A stretch of 64,000 nt of DNA from Streptomyces olindensis. Its GTDB lineage: Bacteria > Actinomycetota > Actinomycetes > Streptomycetales > Streptomycetaceae. Numbering within the stretch: position 1 is the first letter of the stretch; every line of letters starts with the position of its first letter. Location: assembly GCA_000696115.1 (NCBI GenBank), contig JJOH01000012.1, forward strand, positions 124,001-188,000, given 5' to 3'. Position numbers and translations under genes: made by a program. The notes under the pieces were generated by a model. That model ran no database searches. It saw only the letters and a program-made list of their open reading frames with translations, and was not told the origin of the DNA. Shown one piece after another: positions 25,552 to 34,418 of the stretch.

Positions 25552-26727
25552 ATGCACAGAACCGCTCTCCTCGCCGCCGCGGCCGCACTCCTCGCCGGTG
25601 TCCTCGCCCGGCCCGCCGACGCCGCTCCCAGCGCCCCCGCCACCTTCGTCCACCCCGGAGTCACCGTCTCCCAGGGGCAGTTGGACTTCACCCGGTCCAG
25701 GGTCAACGCCGGCGCCCAGCCCTGGAAGGGCGCCTTCGACCGGATGATGGCGAGCAAGTACGCCGACCTGAACCGCACGCCCAGGCCCAGGGCGGTCGTC
25801 GAGTGCGGTTCCTACTCCAACCCCAACAACGGCTGCACCGACGAACGCGAGGACGCGATCGCCGCCTACACCCAGGCCCTCGCCTGGTACATCACGCGCG
25901 ACGAACGGCACGCGCGCAAGGCGATCGAGCTGATGGACGCCTGGTCCGCCGTGATCCGCGACCACACCAACAGCAACGCGCCCCTGCAGACCGGCTGGGC
26001 CGGCTCCTCCTGGCCCAGGGCCGCCGAGATCATCAAGCACACGTACACCGGGACCTGGGCGAACTCCGGCCGCTTCGCCACCATGCTGCGCACCGTCTAC
26101 CTGCCCGAGATCATCAACGGCTCCCACTCCAACGGCAACTGGGAGCTGTCGATGATGGAGGCCGCCGTCGGCATCTCCGTCTTCCTGGAGGACAAGGCCT
26201 CCTACGACAAGGCCATGGCGAAGTTCCGCACCAGGACCGCCGCCTACGTCTACCTGGAGTCGGACGGCGCGCTGCCGAAGACCGTCCCCAGCCAGAACCT
26301 GGACACCCGGGACAAGATCGTGAAGTACTGGCAGGGGCAGTCGACCTTCGTCAACGGGCTCAGCCAGGAGACCTGCCGGGACTTCACGCACACCGGCTAC
26401 GGACTCTCGGCCATCTCGCACGTCGCCGAGACCAGCCGGATCCAGGGCCAGGACCTCTACGGCACCGACGTCGGGGAGCGGCTGCGGCACGGCCTCGGCT
26501 TCCACGCCAAGCACGAACTGGGCACCGAGGCCCCGAGCTGGCTGTGCGGCGGCTCCCTCAAGCTCGGGCTCGGCCCGATACCCGAGGTCGGCCACAACGC
26601 CCTCGCCAACCGTCTCGGGCACGCCATGACCAACACCGGGACGCTGACGACGCGCGGCCGCCCCGCCGGCTCCAACAACCTCTTCGTCGCCTGGGAGACC
26701 CTCACCCACGGCGACAACCCCGCGTGA
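25552..26727 (+). CDS. Secreted alginate lyase-family (PF05426-type) polysaccharide lyase
   Basis: This 391-residue exported protein has a signal peptide of about 24 residues ending A-D-A-A-P. The rest is an (alpha/alpha) toroid-type lyase domain with the family's N-N-G-C-T-D-E-R-E-D, A-G-S-S-W-P-R-A-A-E and N-G-S-H-S-N-G-N-W-E-L-S-M-M-E motifs, the last holding likely catalytic Asn/His/Glu residues. Related lyases cut uronate-containing polysaccharides by beta-elimination; whether alginate or glucuronan is the substrate is open. It has its own promoter and flanking terminators within an otherwise housekeeping block, suggesting acquisition. Confidence 0.85.
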   Translation: MHRTALLAAAAALLAGVLARPADAAPSAPATFVHPGVTVSQGQLDFTRSRVNAGAQPWKGAFDRMMASKYADLNRTPRPRAVVECGSYSNPNNGCTDEREDAIAAYTQALAWYITRDERHARKAIELMDAWSAVIRDHTNSNAPLQTGWAGSSWPRAAEIIKHTYTGTWANSGRFATMLRTVYLPEIINGSHSNGNWELSMMEAAVGISVFLEDKASYDKAMAKFRTRTAAYVYLESDGALPKTVPSQNLDTRDKIVKYWQGQSTFVNGLSQETCRDFTHTGYGLSAISHVAETSRIQGQDLYGTDVGERLRHGLGFHAKHELGTEAPSWLCGGSLKLGLGPIPEVGHNALANRLGHAMTNTGTLTTRGRPAGSNNLFVAWETLTHGDNPA

Positions 26728-26729
26728 CC

Positions 26730-26754
26730 CTCTGACCGGCCGGGCGCGTCAGAG
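26730..26754 (+). terminator. Probable terminator after the lyase gene
   Basis: A 7-bp stem (CTCTGAC / GTCAGAG) with an 11-nt loop starts 3 bp after the stop codon and is followed by TTCC. Confidence 0.5.
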
Positions 26755-26828
26755 TTCCGTCAAGGACGGGTCCGCCGCCGTCCCCGGCGCCCCCATGCCG
26801 TGACGGCCGGTCGTAAGGTCGACGCTGC

Positions 26829-29417
26829 GTGAACGGCAGACCGGAAGACAATGAGGCCATGGGACGCGGCAAGCTTCGGATCTACCTCGGTGCGGCACCG
26901 GGCGTCGGCAAGACGTACGCGATGCTGTCCGAGGCGCACCGTCGCGTCGAGCGGGGCACGGACTGCGTGGTCGCCTTCGTCGAGCACCACGACCGGCCGC
27001 GCACCGAGGTGATGCTGCACGGACTGGAGCAGGTGCCGCGCCGGGAGATCGACCACCGGGGCGGCACCTTCACCGAGATGGACCTGGACGCCGTCCTCGC
27101 CCGGCGCCCCCAGGTCGCCCTGGTGGACGAACTCGCCCACACGAACGTCCCGGGCTCCCGCAACGCCAAGCGCTGGCAGGACGTGGAGGAACTGCTCGCG
27201 GCCGGTGTCGACGTGATCTCGACCGTCAACATCCAGCACCTTGAGTCCCTCGGCGACATCGTCGAGTCGATCACCGGCGTACGGCAGCAGGAGACCGTGC
27301 CGGACGAGGTGGTGCGGCGGGCCGACCAGGTCGAGCTGGTCGACATGTCGCCGGAGGCGCTGCGGCGGCGCATGGCCCACGGCAACATCTACCGGCCCGA
27401 CAAGGTCGACGCCGCGCTGTCGAACTACTTCCGGCCCGGCAACCTCACCGCGCTGCGCGAGCTGGCGCTGCTGTGGGTGGCCGACCGGGTCGACGCCTAC
27501 CTCACCCGGTACCGCAGCGACCACCGCGTCTCGGCGATCTGGGGCTCACGCGAGCGGATCGTGGTCGGGCTGACCGGCGGCCCCGAGGGACGCACGCTCA
27601 TCCGCCGGGCCGCGCGGCTGGCCGAGAAGGGCGCCGGCGGCGAGGTGCTGGCCGTCTACATAGCCCGCAGCGACGGGCTGACCTCGGCCTCGCCCAAGGA
27701 ACTCGCGATGCAGCGGACCCTGGTCGAGGACTTGGGCGGAACGTTCCATCACGTCGTCGGCGACGACATACCGGCCGCGCTGCTCGCCTTCGCCCGGGGC
27801 GTGAACGCCACCCAGATCGTGCTGGGCTCCTCGCGCCGCAAGACCTGGCAGTACGTCTTCGGGCCCGGCGTCGGCGCGACGGTCGCCCGGGAGTCCGGGC
27901 CCGACCTCGACGTGCACATCGTCACCCACGGCGAGGTCGCCAAGGGCCGCGGGCTGCCGGTGGCCCGGGGCGCGCGCCTCGGGCGGTCCCGGCGGGTGTG
28001 GGGGTGGCTCGCCGGTGTCGCCGGTCCGCCGGCCCTCGCGGCGCTGCTGAGCGCCGTCGACCTCGGCCTCGCCAACGACATGCTGCTGTTCCTGGCGCTG
28101 ACGGTGGCGGCGGCCCTGCTCGGCGGGCTGCTCCCGGCGCTGGCCTCGGCGGCCGTGGGCTCCCTGCTGCTGAACTACTTCTACACACCGCCCCTGCACC
28201 GGTGGACCATCGCCGACCCGAAGAACATCGTCGCCATCGTGATCTTCGTCGCCGTCGGCGCGGCGGTGGCGTCCGTGGTCGACCTCGCCGCCCGCCGCAC
28301 CCACCAGGCGGCCCGGCTGCGGGCCGAGTCGGAGATCCTGTCCTTCCTCGCGGGCAACGTGCTGCGCGGCGAGACCGGCCTGGAGGAACTGCTCGAACGG
28401 GTCCGGGAGACCTTCGGCATGGAATCGGCGGCCCTGCTGGAACGGGCGGGCGACGTCGAGCCGTGGACCTGCGCCGGCCGGGTCGGCCAGGGGCGCCCCG
28501 TCGAGCGACCCGACCAGGCGGACGTCGACGTGCCGGTCGGGGACCACATGGCGCTCGCGCTGACCGGGCGCGTCCTGCCCGCCGAGGACCGCCGGGTGCT
28601 GGCCGCCTTCGCCGCCCAGGCCGCCGTCGTCCTGGACCGCCGCCGGCTCCGGGAGGAGGCCGACCGGGCCCGCGCGCTCGCCGAGGGAAACCGCATCCGC
28701 ACGGCGCTGCTGGCCGCCGTCAGCCACGACCTGCGCACCCCGCTCGCCGGGATCAAGGCGGCGGTGTCCTCCCTGCGCTCCGAGGACGTCGAATGGTCCG
28801 AGGAGGACCGGGCGGAGCTGCTGGAGGGCATCGAGGAGGGCGCCGACCGCCTCGACCACCTCGTCGGCAACCTTCTCGACATGTCCCGCCTCCAGACCGG
28901 CACGGTCACCCCGCTGATCCGCGAGATCGACCTCGACGAGGTGGCGCCGATGGCCCTCGGCGGCGTACCCGAGGGCAGCGTCGTCCTGGACGTGCCCGAG
29001 ACCCTGCCCATGGTCGACGTCGATCCCGGGCTGCTGGAGCGGGCGATGGCCAACCTCGTCGAGAACGCCGTCAAGTACAGTCCGTCCGCAGCGCCCGTGC
29101 TGGTCGCGGCGAGCGCGCTCGCCGACCGGGTCGAGGTGCGGGTGGTCGACCGGGGGCCGGGCGTCCCCGACGAGGCCAAGGACCGCATATTCGAACCCTT
29201 CCAGCGCTACGGCGACGCCCCGCGCGGCGCCGGGGTGGGCCTGGGGCTCGCGGTGGCGCGCGGCTTCGCCGAGGCCATGGGCGGCACCCTGACCACCGAG
29301 GACACGCCCGGCGGCGGGCTCACCATGGTCCTCACGCTCCGCGCGGCGGGAACGCGCCCGGAGCACCTTCTCCCGCCGGAAGAACCCCTGGCAGAACCGG
29401 AAAGGCAGGCCTCATGA
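26829..29417 (+). CDS. kdpD: KdpD-type sensor histidine kinase
   Basis: This 862-residue kinase of the K+-responsive KdpDE system has an N-terminal KdpD domain with P-loop G-A-A-P-G-V-G-K-T (21-29) and V-D-E-L-A-H-T-N. A universal-stress-protein domain (about 240-370) follows, then a DUF4118 four-helix membrane region (about 395-490), a GAF-like part, H-box H633 in A-V-S-H-D-L-R-T-P and the ATPase domain. GTG at 26829 follows a TAAGGT hexamer by 9 nt, fitting a leaderless mRNA; ATG at 26859 is possible. The stop overlaps kdpE. No kdpFABC genes lie nearby. Confidence 0.93.
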   Translation: MNGRPEDNEAMGRGKLRIYLGAAPGVGKTYAMLSEAHRRVERGTDCVVAFVEHHDRPRTEVMLHGLEQVPRREIDHRGGTFTEMDLDAVLARRPQVALVDELAHTNVPGSRNAKRWQDVEELLAAGVDVISTVNIQHLESLGDIVESITGVRQQETVPDEVVRRADQVELVDMSPEALRRRMAHGNIYRPDKVDAALSNYFRPGNLTALRELALLWVADRVDAYLTRYRSDHRVSAIWGSRERIVVGLTGGPEGRTLIRRAARLAEKGAGGEVLAVYIARSDGLTSASPKELAMQRTLVEDLGGTFHHVVGDDIPAALLAFARGVNATQIVLGSSRRKTWQYVFGPGVGATVARESGPDLDVHIVTHGEVAKGRGLPVARGARLGRSRRVWGWLAGVAGPPALAALLSAVDLGLANDMLLFLALTVAAALLGGLLPALASAAVGSLLLNYFYTPPLHRWTIADPKNIVAIVIFVAVGAAVASVVDLAARRTHQAARLRAESEILSFLAGNVLRGETGLEELLERVRETFGMESAALLERAGDVEPWTCAGRVGQGRPVERPDQADVDVPVGDHMALALTGRVLPAEDRRVLAAFAAQAAVVLDRRRLREEADRARALAEGNRIRTALLAAVSHDLRTPLAGIKAAVSSLRSEDVEWSEEDRAELLEGIEEGADRLDHLVGNLLDMSRLQTGTVTPLIREIDLDEVAPMALGGVPEGSVVLDVPETLPMVDVDPGLLERAMANLVENAVKYSPSAAPVLVAASALADRVEVRVVDRGPGVPDEAKDRIFEPFQRYGDAPRGAGVGLGLAVARGFAEAMGGTLTTEDTPGGGLTMVLTLRAAGTRPEHLLPPEEPLAEPERQAS

Positions 29418-30097
29418 CCCGCGTCCTCGTGGTCGACGACGAGCCGCAGATCGTGCGTGCCCTCGTGATCAACCTCAAGGCACGCACGTACGAGGTCGAC
29501 GCGGCCCACGACGGCGCCACCGCCCTGCGGCTCGCCGCCGCCCGCCACCCCGACGTCGTCGTCCTGGACCTCGGGCTGCCCGACATGGACGGCGTCGAGG
29601 TGATCAGGGGCCTGCGCGGCTGGACGCGGGTGCCGATCCTGGTGCTCTCCGCGCGGCACTCCTCCGACGAGAAGGTCGAGGCGCTGGACGCGGGCGCCGA
29701 CGACTACGTCACCAAGCCGTTCGGCATGGACGAGCTGCTGGCCCGGCTGCGGGCCGCCGTGCGCCGGGCCGAGCCGGCCGCGGGCGGTGAGGGCGACGTG
29801 ATCGTGGAGACCGACGAGTTCACCGTCGACCTGGCCGCGAAGAAGGTGCAGCGTGCCGGGAAGGACGTCCGGCTGACCCCCACCGAGTGGCACCTGCTGG
29901 AGGTCCTGGTCCGCAACAGCGGCCGCCTGGTCGGCCAGAAGCAGCTGCTGCAGGAAGTGTGGGGGCCGTCGTACGGGACGGAGACCAACTACCTGCGCGT
30001 GTACATGGCACAGCTGCGGAGGAAGCTGGAGGTGGATCCCTCGCACCCGAAGCACTTCATCACCGAGCCGGGGATGGGGTACCGGTTCGAGAAGTAG
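29414..30097 (+). CDS. kdpE: KdpE-type response regulator
   Basis: This 227-residue OmpR-type regulator has D8/D9, phospho-acceptor D52 and a K in Y-V-T-K-P-F, with a winged helix ending T-E-P-G-M-G-Y-R-F. Its ATG overlaps the kdpD stop by 4 nt, so the pair is co-translated. In other bacteria KdpE activates kdpFABC at low K+; since no such operon is nearby, it must act elsewhere in the genome or on other genes in this K+-related neighbourhood. Confidence 0.94.
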   Translation: MTRVLVVDDEPQIVRALVINLKARTYEVDAAHDGATALRLAAARHPDVVVLDLGLPDMDGVEVIRGLRGWTRVPILVLSARHSSDEKVEALDAGADDYVTKPFGMDELLARLRAAVRRAEPAAGGEGDVIVETDEFTVDLAAKKVQRAGKDVRLTPTEWHLLEVLVRNSGRLVGQKQLLQEVWGPSYGTETNYLRVYMAQLRRKLEVDPSHPKHFITEPGMGYRFEK

Positions 30098-30101
30098 GAC
30101 C

Positions 30102-30158
30102 CTCGCCACAGGGCTGAACTCGCCACGGGGCTGAAGCAGGGCCTTCGCCACGGGGCTA
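30102..30158. repeat. Tandem 17-bp repeats between kdpE and the OB-fold gene
   Basis: Two adjacent copies of CTCGCCAC(A/G)GGGCTGAA (30102-30118 and 30119-30135) and a third partial copy (30143-30158) immediately follow the kdpE stop. Confidence 0.8.
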
Positions 30159-30192
30159 CGGAGATGTCGGCGGGCCCCGGTACGCTTCAGAT

Positions 30193-30591
30193 ATGAGTGC
30201 TGTTCCTCGTTCGCAGAAGCCGGCGGGCCGGTTCCGGCGCATGCTCGACCGGCTCTCCTCGTCGCAGGAGGATCTGGAGTCCGAGGAACTGCGGGAGGAC
30301 TCCGAGACCACCGGCTGTATCCGGATCGGAGACTGCCAGGACCGCCAGATAGTGACGGTTACTGGTACCTTGCGCACGGTCACCCTGCGGCCGCGCGCCG
30401 GAGTCCCGGCCCTGGAGGCCGAGCTGTTCGACGGCTCCGCGGCGCTGGACGTGGTCTGGCTCGGCCGGCGCTCCATCGTGGGCATAGAGCCGGGGCGCAA
30501 GCTGATCGCATCGGGCCGGATCGCGATGAGCCGGGGCCGCCGGGTGCTGTTCAATCCCAAGTACGAACTGAGACCCCTCGGACGGGAGTAG
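30193..30591 (+). CDS. OB-fold nucleic-acid-binding domain protein
   Basis: This 132-residue protein has a charged N-terminus, then an OB-fold (about 45-130) recognisable by R-Q-I-V-T-V-T-G-T-L-R-T-V-T, L-E-A-E-L-F-D-G-S-A-A-L-D-V-V-W-L-G and G-R-K-L-I-A-S-G-R-I. This pattern matches the tRNA-anti/RecG-wedge type OB domain. The role is not established. TACGCT ends 6 nt before the ATG, suggesting a leaderless transcript. The DUF3159 gene follows 3 nt later, so they are expressed together. Confidence 0.88.
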   Translation: MSAVPRSQKPAGRFRRMLDRLSSSQEDLESEELREDSETTGCIRIGDCQDRQIVTVTGTLRTVTLRPRAGVPALEAELFDGSAALDVVWLGRRSIVGIEPGRKLIASGRIAMSRGRRVLFNPKYELRPLGRE

Positions 30592-30594
30592 CCG

Positions 30595-31326
30595 GTGACG
30601 TCGCTCGACAAGCCGACCGAAGAGAATTCTGCGGACGACGCCCGGGCGGTGACCGAGGCCGCCCTGTTCGAGGCGTTCGGCGGCGTGCGGGGCATGGTCG
30701 AGACCGTGGTGCCCGGCCTCCTCTTCGTCACCATCTACACGATCAACAAGGACCTGCACCTGTCGGCGATCGCGGCGCTGGCCGTGTCGCTGGTGCTGGT
30801 CGTGGTCCGGCTGGTGATGAAGGACACCGTCAAGCACGCCTTCAGCGGTGTCTTCGGTGTGGCCTTCGGTGTCGTCTTCGCGATGATGACCGGCAACGCC
30901 AAGGACTTCTACCTGCCCGGCATGCTCTACACGCTGGGCCTCGGACTCGCGTACGTGATCACGGCCATGGCCGGGGTCCCGCTCATCGGGCTGATCCTCG
31001 GGCCGGTCTTCAAGGAGAACCTCTCCTGGCGCACGCGGAACCCGGGCCGCAAGAAGGCGTACACCAAGGCCAGTTACGCCTGGGGCGCGATCCTGCTCGC
31101 CAAGTGCGCGATCCTCTTCCCGCTGTACTGGTGGGCGGACACCACGCAGCTGGGCTGGGTCCTGGTCGCCCTGAAGATCCCGCCGTTCCTGCTCGCGGTG
31201 TGGCTGACCTGGGTCTTCCTGGCGAAGGCACCCGCGCCGATCGACGTGTTCGCGGAGATGGAGGCGGAGGAGAAGGCCGCCGAGGAGAGGGAACGGCAGG
31301 CTGCCGCCCGGTCCGCCGAGCAGTGA
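30595..31326 (+). CDS. DUF3159 family integral membrane protein
   Basis: This 243-residue protein has about five to six transmembrane helices (for example V-V-P-G-L-L-F-V-T-I-Y-T-I and A-L-A-V-S-L-V-L-V-V-V-R-L-V) between a soluble N-terminus and a charged E/A/R coiled-coil tail (about 215-243). It resembles the septation-protein A-like membrane family. It starts at GTG and is conserved in actinobacteria next to the divergent or convergent CeoB/CeoC genes, so a link to ion homeostasis is possible but unproven. Confidence 0.9.
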   Translation: MTSLDKPTEENSADDARAVTEAALFEAFGGVRGMVETVVPGLLFVTIYTINKDLHLSAIAALAVSLVLVVVRLVMKDTVKHAFSGVFGVAFGVVFAMMTGNAKDFYLPGMLYTLGLGLAYVITAMAGVPLIGLILGPVFKENLSWRTRNPGRKKAYTKASYAWGAILLAKCAILFPLYWWADTTQLGWVLVALKIPPFLLAVWLTWVFLAKAPAPIDVFAEMEAEEKAAEERERQAAARSAEQ

Positions 31327-31366
31327 GCCCGTACAGCTGAGCGAGTGAGCCTGTACGGCTGAGCGA
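31323..31366. repeat. Tandem 22-bp duplication over the DUF3159 stop codon
   Basis: Two adjacent 22-bp units (31323-31344 and 31345-31366; GTGAGCC(C/T)GTAC(A/G)GCTGAGCGA) differ at two positions. The first contains the stop codon. Confidence 0.8.
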
Positions 31367-31399
31367 AGGGGCGTCCCGAGTGGTTCGGGACGCCCCTTC
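31365..31399. terminator. Bidirectional terminator between DUF3159 and ceoC genes
   Basis: A perfect 15-bp stem (GAAGGGGCGTCCCGA / TCGGGACGCCCCTTC) with a 5-nt loop. Confidence 0.85.
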
Positions 31400-31418
31400 C
31401 GCTTGTGCCCTGCCTTCT

Positions 31419-32096
31419 TCAGCTCGCCGCGCTGTCCCGGCGTACCGACAGCAGGTCCTCCAGCTGCTCCTCGCGGGCCTGCGCGGCCACGAAGAGGAGT
31501 TCGTCGCCCGCCTCCAGGGAGTCCTCCCGGGAGGGGGTCAGGACGCGGGTGCCGCGGATGATCGTGACCAGGGACGTGTCCTCGGGCCACTCCACGTCGC
31601 CGACCTGCGTGCCGGCCAGGGCCGACTCCTCCGGCAGGGTCAGCTCGACGAGGTTGGCGTCGCCGTGGCTGAAGCGGAGCAGACGGACCAGGTCGCCGAC
31701 GCTCACCGCCTCCTCGACCAGTGCCGACATCAGGCGCGGGGTGGAGACGGCGACGTCCACGCCCCAGGACTCGTTGAAGAGCCACTCGTTCTTCGGGTTG
31801 TTCACCCGGGCGACGACGCGCGGAACGCCGTACTCCGTCTTGGCCAGCAGGGAGACGACCAGGTTGACCTTGTCGTCGCCCGTCGCGGCGATCACGACGT
31901 TGCAGCGCTGGAGCGCCGCCTCGTCCAGGGACGTGATCTCGCACGCGTCGGCCAGCAGCCACTCGGCCTGCGGGACGCGTTCGACCGAGATGGCGGTCGG
32001 CGCCTTGTCGATCAGCAGGACCTCGTGGCCGTTCTCCAGCAATTCGCCCGCGATCGAGCGGCCGACCGCGCCGGCTCCGGCAATGGCGACCCTCAT
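31419..32096 (-). CDS. ceoC: TrkA-type RCK potassium-channel/transporter regulator, second subunit
   Basis: This 225-residue cytoplasmic protein has a RCK_N Rossmann domain (M-R-V-A-I-A-G-A-G-A-V-G, with acidic D in L-L-I-D-K) and a RCK_C domain (about 140-220). Such proteins gate K+ transporters in response to NAD(H), ATP or c-di-AMP. The start at 32096 overlaps the stop of the upstream RCK gene (ATGA), so the two subunits are co-translated, as in mycobacterial ceoB-ceoC. Confidence 0.92.
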   Translation of the reverse strand: MRVAIAGAGAVGRSIAGELLENGHEVLLIDKAPTAISVERVPQAEWLLADACEITSLDEAALQRCNVVIAATGDDKVNLVVSLLAKTEYGVPRVVARVNNPKNEWLFNESWGVDVAVSTPRLMSALVEEAVSVGDLVRLLRFSHGDANLVELTLPEESALAGTQVGDVEWPEDTSLVTIIRGTRVLTPSREDSLEAGDELLFVAAQAREEQLEDLLSVRRDSAAS

Positions 32097-32767
32097 CAGT
32101 GACCGCCCTCCTGTTCGGGACCCTTGGCGAACGCCGCCTCGACCTTGTCGACCTCGTCGGTGCGCATCATCACGTGCACCAGGTCGCCCTCCTGCAGCAC
32201 CGTCTGCGAGGTGGGCAGGACCGCCTCGCCCAGCCGGGTCAGGAACGCCACGCGCACGCCCGTCTCGTCCTGGATCCGGCTGATCTTGTGGCCGACCCAG
32301 GCGGTGGAGGTGTGCACCTCGGCGAGTTGGACACCGCCGGTGGGGTCGCGCCACAGCGGCTCGGCGCCGGAGGGGAGCAGCCGGCGGAGCATCTGGTCGG
32401 CCGTCCAGCGGACGGTCGCGACGGTGGGGATGCCCAGGCGCTGGTAGACCTCGGCGCGGCGCGGGTCGTAGATGCGCGCGGCGACGTTCTCGATGCCGAA
32501 CATCTCGCGGGCCACCCGGGCGGCGATGATGTTGGAGTTGTCACCGCTGGAGACGGCGGCGAAGGCGCCGGCCTCCTCGATGCCCGCCTCCCTCAGGGTG
32601 TCCTGGTCGAAGCCGACGCCGGTGACGCGGCGGCCGCCGAAGGAGGACCCCAGGCGGCGGAAGGCGGTGGGGTCCTGGTCGACCACGGCGACGGTGTGGC
32701 CCTGCTGCTCCAGGTTCTGGGCCAGGGCGGAACCCACCCTTCCGCAACCCATGATGACAATATGCAT
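32096..32767 (-). CDS. ceoB: TrkA-type RCK potassium regulator, first subunit
   Basis: This 223-residue protein with N-terminal M-H-I-V-I-M-G-C-G-R-V-G-S-A-L-A is a classical NAD-binding Rossmann fold, with acidic D in V-A-V-V-D-Q-D. A RCK_C domain follows. It forms a two-gene operon with ceoC. The most likely partner here is the KimA-like importer encoded 2 kb away on the other strand, or a Trk/Ktr membrane subunit elsewhere in the genome. Confidence 0.92.
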   Translation of the reverse strand: MHIVIMGCGRVGSALAQNLEQQGHTVAVVDQDPTAFRRLGSSFGGRRVTGVGFDQDTLREAGIEEAGAFAAVSSGDNSNIIAARVAREMFGIENVAARIYDPRRAEVYQRLGIPTVATVRWTADQMLRRLLPSGAEPLWRDPTGGVQLAEVHTSTAWVGHKISRIQDETGVRVAFLTRLGEAVLPTSQTVLQEGDLVHVMMRTDEVDKVEAAFAKGPEQEGGH

Positions 32768-33026
32768 CGCCTCACACCGCGCTTCCTGCAGGCCCTCTGA
32801 CCTTCATGAATGACGTACTCATGTCTCTCTTTCGGCTCGCCAGGCAACACGTCGCGGCCTGAACGCGGGCCGCCGGGCAACATCATGCCGGGGGAATCAC
32901 GCCATGATGCCTTCCGGGGCCGGTGCCGCGTTCGACTGCCCGACTCCAACGTATCGGCAAAGCCGAGGGGGCTGCCGGGGCCCTGCCAGGGCTTCGGCCA
33001 GTGCTTCGGCGGGGGAGGAGTCTGTC

Positions 33027-33932
33027 ATGCGGACCGACATCGACGTGCTCGTGCTGGGCGGCGCGGGCGTGGACACGATCGTGCACGTGCCCGAACTGCC
33101 CGTGCCGTTCGCCGACAGCCACATGATCCGGCCCGGGATCGTCACGCGCGCAGGCCAGAGCGGGGACTTCGTCGCCCTCGGGACGAGCGCGCTGGGCCTG
33201 CGCACGCACCACATCGACATGCTCGGCGACGACCCCGAGGGCGATCTCGTCCGCGCGCTGCACCGGGACCGCGGCATCGCGCTCACCGCCGTCCCGCAGC
33301 CGCTCGGCACCAAGCGCGCGGTCAACCTCGTCGGCCCCGACGGCAGGCGGCTCTCCCTGTACGACGCGACGCGCTCGGCGGAGACGGACCGGCTGCCCGA
33401 AGCCACGCTGCGCGCACTCGCGGGCGTGAGCCGGCACGCCCACGTCGTCATCACCCAGCCGTGCGCGCACGCGCTGCCGCTCCTGCGGGAGTCGGGCGTC
33501 ACGATCTCCACCGACCTGCACGACTGGGACGGATCCGACCCCTACCACGAGCCGTTCGCCCACCAGGCCGACCTGGTCTTCCTGTCCTCGACGGCCCTGG
33601 CGGACCCGGAGCGGACCATGCGGCGGATCGCCGAGCGGGGCCGGGCCCGGGCGGTCGTCGCCACGGCCGGGGCGGACGGGGCGTACCTGCTGGCGGACGG
33701 TGCCCTGACCCACGTCCCCGCGGCCGAACCCCCGTCCCCGGTCGTCGACTCCAACGGCGCGGGCGACGCGTTCGCCGCCGCGTTCCTCCACGCCTGGCTG
33801 CACGGCGAACCACCCCACCGCAGCGCCCTGCACGGCACGGTGGCCGGGGCCTATGCGTGCACGGTGCCGTCGACCCGGGTCGACAGCATCGGGCGGGAGG
33901 AACTGCGCGCCCGGGTGGCGGGGCTGTCGTGA
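33027..33932 (+). CDS. PfkB-family carbohydrate kinase
   Basis: This 301-residue ribokinase-type enzyme has the N-terminal sugar-binding G-G-A-G-V-D-T-I and G-D-D-P-E-G-D motifs and the C-terminal PfkB signature D-S-N-G-A-G-D-A-F, with catalytic Asp in G-A-G-D. It phosphorylates a sugar or nucleoside with ATP; substrate unknown. ATG at 33027 is fixed by GGGGGAGGAG seven nt upstream; a longer reading frame lacks a ribosome site. It sits alone between ceoB and the convergent lipoprotein gene, 259 bp from ceoB. Confidence 0.9.
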   Translation: MRTDIDVLVLGGAGVDTIVHVPELPVPFADSHMIRPGIVTRAGQSGDFVALGTSALGLRTHHIDMLGDDPEGDLVRALHRDRGIALTAVPQPLGTKRAVNLVGPDGRRLSLYDATRSAETDRLPEATLRALAGVSRHAHVVITQPCAHALPLLRESGVTISTDLHDWDGSDPYHEPFAHQADLVFLSSTALADPERTMRRIAERGRARAVVATAGADGAYLLADGALTHVPAAEPPSPVVDSNGAGDAFAAAFLHAWLHGEPPHRSALHGTVAGAYACTVPSTRVDSIGREELRARVAGLS

Positions 33933-33939
33933 GCCTCGG

Positions 33940-34398
33940 TCAGAAGCCGGCCGTGCGGTTGAAGCTGGTGATGTTGAGCTCAATGCCTTCCGTGGTCTTC
34001 AGCGTCGTGGGAAATTCACCGGTGGCCGTCTGTCCCGGCTGGACGTCGGTCTCCAGCTGAGAGCTGTTCGCCACCCGGGTGCCTTGGGCGTCGACCGCTT
34101 CCCAGTCCCAGGAGTAGTCGGATTTCTCGCTGCTGTTGTTCTTGATCGTCCAGACCACCCAGATGTTGCTGATACCCGCCTGGGAACGGTCATCCAGCTC
34201 GAAGCGGACCAGATCGTCCCGTTCGCTCCGGCCCTGTGGCTCCGGCTCGTTCGCTTCGGGTGATGCGGCCGTGGTGGTCTCGCCCTTCGGCGCGGGTGTG
34301 CTCTCGTCGTTACCGCCGCACGCCGTCGTCAGCGCAAGACCCGCGACCGCGACCGTGGCGATGAGTACGGATGAGAATCGGCGGTGGTGCTTGTTCAT
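33940..34398 (-). CDS. Secreted lipoprotein, DUF4352-like
   Basis: This 152-residue protein has a lipoprotein signal (M-N-K-H-H-R-R then a hydrophobic core and lipobox L-T-T-A-C). A Thr/Ala/Pro/Glu-rich spacer follows, then an immunoglobulin-like beta domain with N-I-W-V-V-W-T-I-K-N-N-S and a W-D-W-E motif, resembling DUF4352-type telokin/Ig lipoproteins. The function is unknown; it is probably membrane-anchored outside the cell. The start is fixed by AGGAGG. A 39-aa membrane peptide gene precedes it in the same transcription direction, 20 nt away. Confidence 0.85.
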   Translation of the reverse strand: MNKHHRRFSSVLIATVAVAGLALTTACGGNDESTPAPKGETTTAASPEANEPEPQGRSERDDLVRFELDDRSQAGISNIWVVWTIKNNSSEKSDYSWDWEAVDAQGTRVANSSQLETDVQPGQTATGEFPTTLKTTEGIELNITSFNRTAGF

Positions 34399-34418
34399 GG
34401 CCCATCCTCCTCGTAGTC

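Noticed and set aside
26829..31326. kdpFABC genes expected next to kdpDE
   Set aside because: Both sides were read; the neighbours are a lyase, an OB-fold protein and DUF3159, with no P-type ATPase or KdpA/C sequence.
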